Source: Micromonospora sp. HM5-17 (lineage in GTDB: Bacteria; Actinomycetota; Actinomycetes; Mycobacteriales; Micromonosporaceae). From it: a stretch of 64,000 nt of DNA. The DNA lies in the NCBI RefSeq assembly GCF_003762835.1, contig NZ_RJWA01000002.1:927283-991282 (forward strand), read 5' to 3'. Under the pieces are notes generated by a model. That model searched no databases, was not told the origin of the DNA, and was given only the letters and a program-made list of their open reading frames with translations. Position 1 is the stretch's first letter. Every line of letters starts with the position of its first letter. Positions 37,642 to 46,015 of the stretch are shown here, piece after piece. The position numbers and the translations under genes are program-made.

Positions 37642-38448
37642 GTGGCCGAATCGCCCTCCACACTCAGCCTCTTCGCCGGCGAGCTACGCCGGTTCCGCAG
37701 CATGGCCAAGCTGTCCCAGGAGGGCCTGGCCCAGCGGATCAACTTCTCGGCGGCGCTGGTTGCGAAGGTCGAGCTCTGTCAGCGTCGCCCGACCAGGGAC
37801 TTCGCCAAACGGTGCGACGCCGTGTTGGAGACCGGCGGACTGCTGGAACGGATCCACGAGGTGCTCGGGCCAGGTCCGATCCTGCCCTGGTTCCGGCAGT
37901 GGGCGGCCTTCGAGCAGGAGGCGATCGCGCTCCGCTGCTTCGAGCTGTCGGTGGTTCCGGGGCTTCTGCAGACCGAGGCGTACGCGCGGGCGCTGCTCGC
38001 CAGTGGTGGCCTGCTGACGGGGGAACGGGTCGAGCAGCAGGTGGCCGCCCGATTGGCCCGGCAGGAGATGCTGGCCCGGGACATCCCGCCGATGTTCACC
38101 GCCGTAATCGACCAGCGGGTGCTGCACCAGCCGGTCGGCGGACCGGCCGTGATGCGGGAGCAGCTTCTGCACATCGCGAAGGTGTGCGCCGAGCGGCCCC
38201 GGGTCCGAATGCAGGTCGTGCCGACGAGCGCCGGCGCGTACGCTGGGCTGAACGGCCCCTTCGTGATCGCCACCCTCGTCGACGGCGACGACGTCGCCTG
38301 CCTGGACGACCAGCTTCAGGGACGGCTGGTCGAGCGCAGTGACGACATCACCGTCGTCCGGCAGCTCTGGGAGTCGATCCGGAGTGAGGCCCTGAACGAG
38401 CAGCAGTCCATCGAGTTGATCCTGGAAGTGGCGGAGTCATGGAACTGA
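37642..38448 (+). CDS. XRE-family regulator with DUF5753 domain
   Basis: 268 residues. An N-terminal helix-turn-helix (LSLFAGELRRFRSMAKLSQEGLAQRINFS, residues about 8-60) is followed by the DUF5753 sensor-like domain with WFRQWAAFEQEAIALRCFELSVVPGLLQTEAYARALL. Actinomycetes carry many such regulators paired with DUF397 proteins; characterised pairs affect development and antibiotic production and behave somewhat like toxin-antitoxin partners. GTG 37642 follows AAGGAG. Its end overlaps the DUF397 gene by 10 bases. Confidence 0.93.
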   Translation: MAESPSTLSLFAGELRRFRSMAKLSQEGLAQRINFSAALVAKVELCQRRPTRDFAKRCDAVLETGGLLERIHEVLGPGPILPWFRQWAAFEQEAIALRCFELSVVPGLLQTEAYARALLASGGLLTGERVEQQVAARLARQEMLARDIPPMFTAVIDQRVLHQPVGGPAVMREQLLHIAKVCAERPRVRMQVVPTSAGAYAGLNGPFVIATLVDGDDVACLDDQLQGRLVERSDDITVVRQLWESIRSEALNEQQSIELILEVAESWN

Positions 38449-38627
38449 CCGGCGCGGTCTGGCGGAAGAGCAGCCGCAGCAACGGCCACGGCGGCAACTG
38501 TGTCGAGGTGGCGGACAACCTGCCCGGCGTGGTGGGGGTACGGGACAGCAAGGATCCGAACGGGCCGGTGCTGATCTTCGAGACGGACGCCTGGCGAGCC
38601 TTCGTCCACACCGTCGCGTCACGGTAG
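38439..38627 (+). CDS. DUF397 small partner protein
   Basis: 62 residues. WRKSSRSNGHGGNCVEVAD and VGVRDSKDPNGPVLIF are the DUF397 hallmarks; DAWRAFV ends the domain. Such proteins bind or modulate the adjacent XRE-DUF5753 regulator. It overlaps the upstream gene by 10 bases, so it is translationally coupled. The first CRISPR leader begins about 150 bases downstream. Confidence 0.93.
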   Translation: MELTGAVWRKSSRSNGHGGNCVEVADNLPGVVGVRDSKDPNGPVLIFETDAWRAFVHTVASR

Positions 38628-38778
38628 GCGGCGCGCAGCCGGCGCGGTTGCCTGTGCCCGTCGGTCGCCGGCCTGGCTGGTGACTCGTCACGGCTCGTCA
38701 CGCGGGTACGCCACCCAGCGATCGACGCCTTCGGACCCGTCCTCATGCGACCATGGAGGAGACACCATCGTGAGCAGC

Positions 38779-38829
38779 CAAGTGAAGGAAATCGCGCGAG
38801 TTGATCTTTAGCGCCCCAGGTCACGAAGT
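38779..38829 (+). promoter_or_regulatory. CRISPR array 1 leader (conserved 51 bases)
   Basis: Directly abuts the first repeat. It matches the leader of array 2 (39658-39708) at 49 of 51 positions; both contain CAAGTGAAGGAAATCG and GAGTTGATCTTTAGC. Similarity stops sharply at 38779. Side and position agree with a type I-E leader, where new spacers are added and transcription starts. Confidence 0.8.
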
Positions 38830-39282
38830 CTCTTCCCCGCGTACGCGGGGGTGATCCCTCGTGTGATGGGAATCGCGGTAGTCAAGCAGCCTCTTCCCCG
38901 CGTACGCGGGGGTGATCCTCGGGCACCATCACCGGCACCCTCGATCCACTGCTCTTCCCCGCGTACGCGGGGGTGATCCCCTGTGTCCGGAACCGCCGCT
39001 CGGCGTGGCGACCCTCTTCCCCGCGTACGCGGGGGTGATCCCCGACGGATTGCCAGCGCCGCCAGCGGGTGGGCCTCTTCCCCGCGTACGCGGGGGTGAT
39101 CCCCATCTTGGTCACCGTCCGCCCTTTCTCGATGGCTCTTCCCCGCGTACGCGGGGTGATCCCTGCACGGTGCGCCAATCCTCGCCGACGCCGTACTCTT
39201 CCCCGCGTACGCGGGGGGTGATCCCGCCCTCAAGACCACCGGTGGCGGTGATGGCCTCTCTTCGCCGCGTACGCGGGGTTGT
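38830..39282 (+). CRISPR. CRISPR array 1, type I-E-like, 8 repeats and 7 spacers
   Basis: 28-base repeats starting at 38830, 38891, 38952, 39014, 39075, 39136, 39196 and 39258, with spacers of 33-34 bases. The repeat has CTCTT, the palindromic CCCCGCGTACGCGGGG and then GGTGATCC, the I-E repeat form. The sixth repeat has one G fewer and the seventh one G more in the G-run, and the eighth is clearly degenerate (CTCTTCGCCGCG...GGGGTTGTC). Decay at the right end agrees with a leader on the left. The centre is GTAC here but GCAC in array 2. No cas gene is in the window. Confidence 0.95.
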
Positions 39283-39420
39283 CGGCGACGGTTGAACCTT
39301 GACCCTTTGGCGTCGGGTGAATCGGGACCCCTTATTTCGTCTGGATCGTTGCTTGTGGTTTCGGTGGTGTTGGCTGCCGGGACGCAGCTGAGGTCCGGTT
39401 GCGTAGCCGGTAGCCGTCGC

Positions 39421-39528
39421 CCTTTGAGAGGAGATGACCTCGGCGTGGTGGACGATGCGGTCGGTCATGGCGGCGACGGTGTCGTCGCCGAAGACCTCGT
39501 CCCGGTAGCGATTGGTCCCGTCTACGAG
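39421..39528 (-). pseudogene. Remnant of an IS21-type IstB-like ATPase gene
   Basis: On the minus strand the translation gives TLVDGTNRYRDEVFGDD then TVAAMTDRIVHHAEVIS. That resembles the C-terminal part of IstB helper ATPases (T-L-x-x-T-S-N-L...EVFGD...DRLxHHxxxIS). No Walker A or B part, no istA and no intact terminal repeats are recognisable nearby, so only about 36 codons survive. The rest of 39283-39657 holds no gene I can support. It lies between the two CRISPR arrays. Confidence 0.55.
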
Positions 39529-39657
39529 TGTGTCTCGACCGTTGCGCTGGAGTGGGCCGTTGCTGCTTGCTGCGTCGGTAGTCTCTCGGTTGACCGACTT
39601 GTCATCGACTCTGGACCAGGCTCCGTTCTCCTGTCGGGATAGGTGATCTTGATGTAT

Positions 39658-39708
39658 CAAGTGAAGGAAATCGTGCGAGTTGATCTTTAGCGCCCCAGGT
39701 CAAGAAGT
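39658..39708 (+). promoter_or_regulatory. CRISPR array 2 leader (conserved 51 bases)
   Basis: Differs from the array 1 leader at two positions only (CGTGCGAG for CGCGCGAG, and CAAGAAGT for CACGAAGT) and abuts the first repeat. The flanks outside the 51 bases are unrelated, so the leader and perhaps its first repeat were copied as a unit. Confidence 0.8.
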
Positions 39709-40417
39709 CTGTTCCCCGCGCACGCGGGGGTGATCCCCTGTTCGGCTCACTGCCAGCGACGGCAGAGGACTGTTCCCCGCGCACGCGGGGGTGATCCCTT
39801 ATACGAGCCCGGCGACGATTCCGCCGAGATCTGTTCCCCGCGCACGCGGGGGTGATCCACCGGCGCGTGTCCGCGCATCGGAGCCGGACCGGACTGTTCC
39901 CCGCGCACGCGGGGGTGATCCCCAGCCCCGCGAGTACATGGCGAGCTGCATCGCCTGTTCCCCGCGCACGCGGGGGTGATCCCCGCGGGCACGGACCAGA
40001 TCCGATGCGGGGCGTCCTGTTCCCCGCGCACGCGGGGGTGATCCCGAGTCCGCGCCGGCCGACATGGCCTTGCTCGCCCTGTTCCCCGCGCACGCGGGGG
40101 TGATCCGTATGAGTCAGCAGATTGTCATCGTGGGATGACCTGTTCCCCGCGCACGCGGGGGTGATCCCCAGGCTCCCCAAACCCAAGCCGGCCGACGCGC
40201 CTGTTCCCCGCGCACGCGGGGGTGATCCCTCGATGAGCTAGAGGCCCTAGGCGCCATCGTGGCTGTTCCCCGCGCACGCGGGGGTGATCCGGATGGTGGA
40301 ACTTCCAAGGCGCGCGGCGTGAACTGTTCCCCGCGCACGCGGGGGTGATCCTTTGGGCCAGTCGTCCGGCTCCGGACGGTGGAGGGGCGACCCTATTGCC
40401 GCGCACGCGGATCGACC
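39709..40417 (+). CRISPR. CRISPR array 2, type I-E-like, 12 repeats and 11 spacers
   Basis: 28-base repeats starting at 39709, 39770, 39831, 39894, 39955, 40017, 40079, 40140, 40201, 40263, 40324 and a degenerate one at about 40393. The first eleven are identical by eye. Each has CTGTT, CCCCGCGCACGCGGGG and GGTGATCC. Spacers are 33-35 bases, the last about 41. All spacers look different from each other and from array 1. The uniform repeats and longer array suggest more recent activity than array 1. The right-hand repeat is decayed, so the leader is on the left. Confidence 0.96.
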
Positions 40418-40486
40418 TCGCGTCGGCCTGCGATTGCGAGGGTGTTTTACGCTGACTCGCGCTCGTCGAGTGTTCGGGAGGTTTGG

Positions 40487-40939
40487 GTGCGCAACCGGCG
40501 CCGTGCCCGCGTTGCTGTCACGGGGATGATGGCTGTCCTGGCGGTTACCAGTCTCGGCTGCGGCTTCGTGCGGGATCTCGTTCCCAAGTCGAACGCCGAC
40601 CCGCGGGAAGCCTCGGAAGACCAACCGACCTACGACTCAAACGCCATGGGCGAGGTCGTCGGGACGAACTGCCGCTACGACAGGGATTCCCGACAGTTCA
40701 AGTACGACATCTCGGTGCAGAACGCCTCGTCGGAGCACACCTTCACGTACAACATCTTGATCAACTTCACGGGCGGCGACACTCCCTTCTCGGATGACAG
40801 TTTCGGCGGCCAGAGCCTCCAGGTGACGGTGGCCGCAGGCCGGGATCGAAAGCTCACCGTGACCCAGGGCTACACCATGACCAAGCGCACCTACTACAAC
40901 TGCACCATTACCTCTGCCACGAAGTCGTTGGCCGACTAA
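40487..40939 (+). CDS. Small exported protein, possible lipoprotein
   Basis: 150 residues. The N-terminus is basic (RNRRRARV), then hydrophobic (AVTGMMAVLAVTSLGCGF) with a Cys that could be a lipidation site, although the SLGC lipobox is not ideal; a plain signal anchor is the alternative. The mature part reads as a beta-rich domain (YDISVQNASSEHTFTYNILINF, QSLQVTVAAGRDRKLTV), resembling FxLYD/immunoglobulin-like extracellular domains. GTG 40487 has GGGAGG five bases upstream. It directly follows CRISPR array 2; no link to CRISPR function is implied. Confidence 0.78.
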   Translation: MRNRRRARVAVTGMMAVLAVTSLGCGFVRDLVPKSNADPREASEDQPTYDSNAMGEVVGTNCRYDRDSRQFKYDISVQNASSEHTFTYNILINFTGGDTPFSDDSFGGQSLQVTVAAGRDRKLTVTQGYTMTKRTYYNCTITSATKSLAD

Positions 40940-41203
40940 CCGTGGGAGCCTCGCCTCGGCCCGCAGAATCTGTCCGAGGTGGATGACCGCTGTCCGTGAT
41001 CCGTCAGTCCGGTATGTGCCTGGTGACCCCGATGTCTGGTAACACTGGGTTATCCGGGGAGGCGGGATCCGTCGATCTTCGGCCTGGCGGCCCGGCCAGC
41101 GGTCCGGGCGGCGCCCCGGGAGACCGGTGGGCGGGCGGAGCAGCGTCGGGCGGTTGCCCGACGCGACTCCGACTCCTTCACCACGGTCTGTACGGGAGAG
41201 ACC

Positions 41204-41950
41204 ATGCCCGCACCACTCACCCCACTCGCCCGGTGGCCCGGCCCGGCCACCACCGGCGTACCGGCGGCAGCCCGACTGACGTCCTCGGGTCCGCTGGACC
41301 TGAAGCGGGACGGCGAGGTCGTCACCGACCTCCACGTCACCGGGTACGTCAACGTCTACGCCCGGGACGTCGTCATCCGTCGCACGAAGATCACATGTGC
41401 GGGCGGGCCGTTCGCGATCCGCACGCTCGGTTCGGCGGTCAACCTCCTGGTCGAGGACGTGGAGATCGACGGGCGAGGATGGGCCTCCGCCGCCGTCCAT
41501 CTTGACGACTACACACTCCGCCGGGTCGACATCCACCACGTCCGGGACGGTGTCCGGCTCGGTTCCCGGACCGTTGTGGTCGACTCCTGGATCCACGACC
41601 TCGTCCCGGCCCCGGGCTCGCACAACGACTGTCTGCGCGTCTCCGACGCCACCGACGTGGTCGTCCGACACAACCGCCTCGACGCGTACCAGCCCGACAC
41701 CGGAGAACCGCTGAACTCGTGCCTGCTGCTCGACGGCGCCGTCCACAATCTCCGGTTCGAGGAGAACTACTGCGACGGGGGCGCCTACAGCGTCACGATC
41801 CGCCCCGAACTGGTCGCCTCGAACGTCGTCATCCGGGGCAACGTCTTCGGCCGCCGCTACCGGCTCGGTGCCGTCAGCCGGCCCGGCCACCCGGGAGTGC
41901 ACTGGGCCGACAGCAACGTCTGGTGTGACGACGGCCGCCCGGTGGCCTGA
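41204..41950 (+). CDS. Right-handed beta-helix (pectate lyase-like) protein
   Basis: 248 residues. Repeated short strands of the form VTGYVNVYARDVVIRRTKITC, VNLLVEDVEIDG, YTLRRVDIHHVRDGVRLG and TDVVVRHNRLDAYQ are typical parallel beta-helix rungs. A pectate lyase or other polysaccharide-active role is possible, but no catalytic set can be assigned. No signal peptide is visible from ATG 41204, which is unusual for the fold. GGGAGAG lies three bases before the ATG. It stands alone between array 2 and the PadR operon. Confidence 0.75.
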   Translation: MPAPLTPLARWPGPATTGVPAAARLTSSGPLDLKRDGEVVTDLHVTGYVNVYARDVVIRRTKITCAGGPFAIRTLGSAVNLLVEDVEIDGRGWASAAVHLDDYTLRRVDIHHVRDGVRLGSRTVVVDSWIHDLVPAPGSHNDCLRVSDATDVVVRHNRLDAYQPDTGEPLNSCLLLDGAVHNLRFEENYCDGGAYSVTIRPELVASNVVIRGNVFGRRYRLGAVSRPGHPGVHWADSNVWCDDGRPVA

Positions 41951-42072
41951 TCCGCGTCCTCCGGCGGGAACGGCGGTCGGCGTACCGGGAGGAACGACCA
42001 TGGTCGGACCGACCCGCCCCGGCGGCCTCCGCGATCGGTCAGCTCGCCCCTCCGTACCCGGGAGGGTGGTAT

Positions 42073-42098
42073 TTACTCAGCAAGTACTTATCGAGTAA
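42073..42098. promoter_or_regulatory. 26-bp dyad, probable PadR operator
   Basis: TTACTC (42073-42078) and GAGTAA (42093-42098) flank the perfect palindrome AAGTACTT (42082-42089) on the same symmetry axis; only the three-base spacers do not pair. It lies 10 bases before the PadR start, so binding should block its own operon. The local A/T-richness stands out. Confidence 0.7.
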
Positions 42099-42108
42099 GT
42101 TGGCGGCC

Positions 42109-42726
42109 ATGCAGCGGAACGCGGTGCGGTGGGGGCTGCTCGCCCTCTTCGCCGACGGCCCCAAGTACGGCTACCAGCTGAGAACCGAGTTCGACGCCCG
42201 TACCGGCGGTACCTGGGCGCTCAACGTCGGGCAGCTCTACACCACCCTCGAACGGCTCGACCGGGACGGCCTGGTCGCCAAGGCCGGCACCAACGACGAG
42301 GGGCGCACCATCTACGCCATCACCGACAAGGGTCGGCAGGCGTTGGCAAACTGGTTCGCCACCCCGGTCACCGACACCGACCGCCCCCGCAGCGAGCTGG
42401 CGATCAAGCTCGCCATCGCGGCGGCCACCCCGGACGTCGACGTGGCCGCCGTCATCCAGGCCCAGCGGACGGAGTCGATGCGGCAGATGCGGGACTTCAC
42501 CGACCTGCGTCGGGCCGCCGACCCCAGCCGCGACGACATCACCTGGCTGCTCCTGCTGGACCATCTGGTCTTCACGCTCGAGAGCGAGATCCGCTGGCTC
42601 GACCACGTCGAGGCCACCGTGCTGCGCCGACGCCGCGCCCGTCGGTCGGCCGCGCCCCGAGCCGCCGCCGCACCCGACCCGGCTGCCGCCGAACCCGGCG
42701 TGGCCGAGGGGGAGCGGGTGCGATGA
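42109..42726 (+). CDS. PadR-family transcriptional regulator
   Basis: 205 residues. The winged helix-turn-helix begins NAVRWGLLALFADGPKYGYQLRTEFDARTGGTW and continues LNVGQLYTTLERLDRDGLV, the PadR pattern; the C-terminal helical dimerisation part is of the Vir_act_alpha_C type. ATG 42109 is preferred over the in-frame TTG 42100. It overlaps the ABC gene (ATGA). Such PadR-ABC-FtsX operons usually respond to membrane-active antibiotics or peptides. Confidence 0.92.
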   Translation: MQRNAVRWGLLALFADGPKYGYQLRTEFDARTGGTWALNVGQLYTTLERLDRDGLVAKAGTNDEGRTIYAITDKGRQALANWFATPVTDTDRPRSELAIKLAIAAATPDVDVAAVIQAQRTESMRQMRDFTDLRRAADPSRDDITWLLLLDHLVFTLESEIRWLDHVEATVLRRRRARRSAAPRAAAAPDPAAAEPGVAEGERVR

Positions 42727-43445
42727 CCGACGTGGTGCTGCGGTTCACCGCCGTGACCCGGGTCTTCCGCTCCGGCGATACCGAGGTACGAGCCCTGGAC
42801 GAGGTGAGCTTCGAGGTGGGTGCGGGGGAGCTGGTCGCCGTGATGGGGCCGTCCGGCTCGGGCAAGTCCACCCTGCTCGCCCTCGCCGGCGGGCTTGACG
42901 CGCCCACCCGGGGAACGGTCGAGGTCGAGGGCGTCGCCCTCGCCGGACTGGACGCCGCCACCCTGGCGCGGCTGCGCCGGGACCGGATCGGCTACGTCTT
43001 CCAGGACTACAACCTGATCACCGACCTCACCGCCGCGGAGAACGTCGCGCTGCCCCGGGAACTCGCCGGGGTACGGCCGCGCCTCGCCCGCCGCGAGGCG
43101 CTCGACGCGCTCACCCGGGTCGGCCTCGGCGAGCTGGCCGACCGCTTCCCCGACCAGCTCTCCGGCGGGCAGCAGCAGCGGATCGCGATCGCCCGGGCCC
43201 TGGTCGGGCAGCGGCGGCTCGTCCTCGCCGACGAGCCCACCGGGGCGCTGGACTCGGAAACCGGCGAGGCGGTGCTCGAGGTGCTACGGGCGCAGGTCGA
43301 TGCCGGCATCGCGGGGGTGCTCGTCACCCACGAGCCCCGGTACGCCGGCTGGGCCGACCGCACGATCTTCCTCCGTGACGGCCGGCTGGTCGACTCCACC
43401 GGACCCCGCACCACCGCGGAGCAGCTTCTCGGGGGTCGGGCATGA
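42723..43445 (+). CDS. ABC transporter ATPase, MacB/LolD type
   Basis: 240 residues. Walker A GPSGSGKST, Q-loop VFQDYNLI, signature [15 protein letters not shown], Walker B LVLADEPTGALD and H-loop VLVTHEP are intact. The LolD/MacB style (DEPTGALDSETG) matches the FtsX-type permease encoded next. The start overlaps the padR stop and its own stop overlaps the permease start, a fully coupled three-gene operon. Confidence 0.95.
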   Translation: MTDVVLRFTAVTRVFRSGDTEVRALDEVSFEVGAGELVAVMGPSGSGKSTLLALAGGLDAPTRGTVEVEGVALAGLDAATLARLRRDRIGYVFQDYNLITDLTAAENVALPRELAGVRPRLARREALDALTRVGLGELADRFPDQLSGGQQQRIAIARALVGQRRLVLADEPTGALDSETGEAVLEVLRAQVDAGIAGVLVTHEPRYAGWADRTIFLRDGRLVDSTGPRTTAEQLLGGRA

Positions 43446-45952
43446 CCGGCGAGTACCTCGGATCCTGGCGCACCGCGCTCCGGATCGCCCGGCGGTCGGT
43501 CCGGCGCAACCGGGGACGCAGCGCCCTGATCCTGCTGATGCTGTTCCTGCCGGCGTACGCCGCCACCGTCCTGGTGGTCGCCTGGGCCAACCTGGGCACC
43601 CCTGACCGGGACGCCGACTTCAAGCTCGGTCGTGCCGATCTGGTGCTCTCCGCGGCGCCGTCCGACCTCGCCGAGCTCTCCACCATGCTCCCGACCGGCA
43701 GCCGTACCGCGCCACACGCCACCGGCCGGACCGTGGTCGCCCTGCCCGGCGAGCGACTGAACAGCTACGAGTACGAGGCGACGGATCCGACCGACCCGCT
43801 GAACCGGGGCCGGTACGTCGTCCGGGCCGGCGTCCCGCCCCGGGGCGCGACCGAGGTGGCGGTGACCCGGGCACTCGCTGACCAGATCGACGTCACGCTC
43901 GGCGACCGGATCGAGGCGGGGATGCCGCTGCGCCAGCTGACCGTGGTCGGAATCATCGACATTAGTCGATCATTGCGGCTGCCCGCGCTGGTCGTCCCGG
44001 CCGACGCACCGCTGTCGGCCGGGGCAAGCCGGTCACTGCTGGTCGACCTTCCCGCGGGTGCGGGCTGGTCGGGCCCACCGCCCGGCGCGCGCTACGAGAC
44101 GGGTCCCAACGGCGAAGCCGTGCCGAGCGGGATCTCGTTCGGCATGCTCACCCGTGCCGACACCGTGCCGTCCCTGGAGCAGCGGGCGATGCAGGCGGCA
44201 GCCGTGACCCTCGTGGTCAGCTTTGCGGCGGCCCAGGTGACGCTCCTCGTCGGCGCGGCGTTCCTGGTCGGCGCGCGCCGGCAGCGGCGAGAACTCGCCC
44301 TGGTGGCGGCGGCCGGCGGCACCCCGCGCCAGGTGGGTCGGATCGTGCTCGCCGCCGGGCTGTTGCTCGGAGCCGTCGCGGCCGGTGCCGCGGCGGTGCT
44401 CGGGGTCGCCACCGTCGCCCTCGCCGGGCCGGCCGTCGAACGGATCTCCGACCACCCGTTGCTCGACATCTCCGTACCGGTCTGGTCCGTCGTCGGCGTG
44501 GTGACGGTGACCGTCCTGGTCGGGCTGGCCGCCACGTATCTGCCCGCCCGCGCCGCGGCCAGGGAACTGGTCCGGGCCAGGCTCGGCGGCCAGCGGGACC
44601 GGTCCCGGGCGGACCTGGCCTGGCTGGTGGCGGGTCTGCTGCTGCTCGGTGCCGGTGTGGCGGCGCTGCTCTGGTCGGCGCACCCAGACGGTCGGGTCGA
44701 ACTGATCGCGCTCGGCGGGATCCTGGTGCTGCTCGGCGTCGCCGCCGCCGCGCCGGCGCTGGTCTGGGTCGTCGGCCGGCTCGCGTCCCGGCTGCCGCTG
44801 TCCGTCCGACTCGCGGTGCGGCACTCGGCCCGGCATCGGCTCCGTACCGGTGCGGCGGTCGCGGCGGTCAGCGCCGCGGTCGCCGGCAGCGTCGGACTGG
44901 GGCTGGTCGGCGCGGCCCGCGGCGACACGGCGGCGGTCTGGCGGGAGGCCCGGGACGGGCAGGTGTTGCTGCCGGCCGACGCGGCGGCCATGCTCGGGCC
45001 GGACGGCATCCGCCGCCTCACGGCGGCGCTGCCCACCCGGAGCGCGGTCATGCTGCGGATGGGCACGGACCCGAAGCTGCCTCCGGGATCCACCGTGACC
45101 ATGCCGTCGTCGGACCCGGCCGTGCTGTCCAGCGCCGCCAGCTTCCAGCTCGGGATCGCGGTCGGCGGTGCCGAGACGATCCGGGCGGTCACGGGCCGGG
45201 AGGCGACCGGCGCGGAGCTCGCCGCGTTGCGCGACGGCGCCGCGGTGCTGTTCAACGACACGCTGCTGGTCAACGGCCGGACCACGGTCGCGAGCGGAAA
45301 GGCCGGACCGGTCACCGTGCCGGCCGTGGTGGCGGTGCACGGCGAGTACTTCAAGGATCTGCCCGGCATGGTGATCTCTGAGGCGACCGCGCGGTCGGTG
45401 GGACTCACCGTGACACCGGGACAGTTGCTGGTGGACACCACCCGAATGCCCCGGGCGGAGGAGATCGCCGCCGCCACGACCGTGCTGCTCCGGGCGCAGC
45501 TCGCCGCCGATCCGGTGCCGGCGGCCCCGATCCTGGTCGAGCCGGCACGGGTGCGGAGCGGCCCGACCGAGAGCCAGACGATGTTCTGGCTGCTCGCGGC
45601 CGTCAGCGCGACGGTCACCGTGGCGGCGACCGGGGTGGCGGTCGGGCTGACCATCGCCGAGCTCCGCGACGATCTCGCCACGATGAGCGCGGTCGGGGCC
45701 GGGCCCCGGCTCCGCCGCCGGATCACCGCCGCCCAGGCCGCCGTCGTTGCCGGCCTCGGTACGCCGCTCGGGCTGCTCGCCGGCCTCGGCCCATCCGCCG
45801 GGTACGTCGCGTACAACGCGTCGGTGCACTGGCGGATCCCGTGGCTGCCACTGCTGCTCATCGTCGTGGGCCCGGCGACCCTCGCCACCGGCCTCGCCGC
45901 CGCGTGCACCCGGACCCGGGCCGTCGCCGTCCCGCGCCGTCGGGCGGCCTGA
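43442..45952 (+). CDS. FtsX-like ABC transporter permease
   Basis: 836 residues. TM1 near the N-terminus (SALILLMLFLPAYAATVLVVAW) is followed by a large extracellular domain. A three-helix FtsX block occupies about 240-380, further helices about 390-440, a second extracellular domain runs to about 700, and a last three-helix block ends the protein. It resembles mechanotransmission-type transporters used for antibiotic resistance or lipoprotein handling. Substrate unknown. Partner of the ATPase at 42723. Confidence 0.92.
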   Translation: MTGEYLGSWRTALRIARRSVRRNRGRSALILLMLFLPAYAATVLVVAWANLGTPDRDADFKLGRADLVLSAAPSDLAELSTMLPTGSRTAPHATGRTVVALPGERLNSYEYEATDPTDPLNRGRYVVRAGVPPRGATEVAVTRALADQIDVTLGDRIEAGMPLRQLTVVGIIDISRSLRLPALVVPADAPLSAGASRSLLVDLPAGAGWSGPPPGARYETGPNGEAVPSGISFGMLTRADTVPSLEQRAMQAAAVTLVVSFAAAQVTLLVGAAFLVGARRQRRELALVAAAGGTPRQVGRIVLAAGLLLGAVAAGAAAVLGVATVALAGPAVERISDHPLLDISVPVWSVVGVVTVTVLVGLAATYLPARAAARELVRARLGGQRDRSRADLAWLVAGLLLLGAGVAALLWSAHPDGRVELIALGGILVLLGVAAAAPALVWVVGRLASRLPLSVRLAVRHSARHRLRTGAAVAAVSAAVAGSVGLGLVGAARGDTAAVWREARDGQVLLPADAAAMLGPDGIRRLTAALPTRSAVMLRMGTDPKLPPGSTVTMPSSDPAVLSSAASFQLGIAVGGAETIRAVTGREATGAELAALRDGAAVLFNDTLLVNGRTTVASGKAGPVTVPAVVAVHGEYFKDLPGMVISEATARSVGLTVTPGQLLVDTTRMPRAEEIAAATTVLLRAQLAADPVPAAPILVEPARVRSGPTESQTMFWLLAAVSATVTVAATGVAVGLTIAELRDDLATMSAVGAGPRLRRRITAAQAAVVAGLGTPLGLLAGLGPSAGYVAYNASVHWRIPWLPLLLIVVGPATLATGLAAACTRTRAVAVPRRRAA

Positions 45953-45960
45953 CCGGGCTG

Positions 45961-45988
45961 CACGCCCGTCGCGGGCGACGCGGGTGTG
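45961..45988. terminator. Imperfect hairpin between convergent genes
   Basis: CACGCCCGTCGC (45961-45972) can pair imperfectly with GCGACGCGGGTGTG just after it. It sits between the permease and the DUF1684 gene on opposite strands and may end both transcripts. Confidence 0.35.
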
Positions 45989-46015
45989 CCGGCTCGGACG
46001 CGACCGTTGTCCCGA

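Noticed and set aside
38808..39239. Possible proteins with repeated RVRGEE/AYAGK wording over array 1
   Set aside because: These are translations of CRISPR repeats, a known annotation artefact.
39292..39642. Plus-strand open frame between the two arrays
   Set aside because: No recognisable family; the opposite strand has the IstB-like fragment and codon usage is poor in both.
39602..40406. Possible proteins with repeated ITPACAGN/PPRARGT wording over array 2
   Set aside because: Also translated CRISPR repeats and spacers, not genes.
37642..40417. XRE/DUF397 pair as part of the CRISPR system
   Set aside because: Such pairs are abundant throughout actinomycete genomes; adjacency alone gives no functional link.
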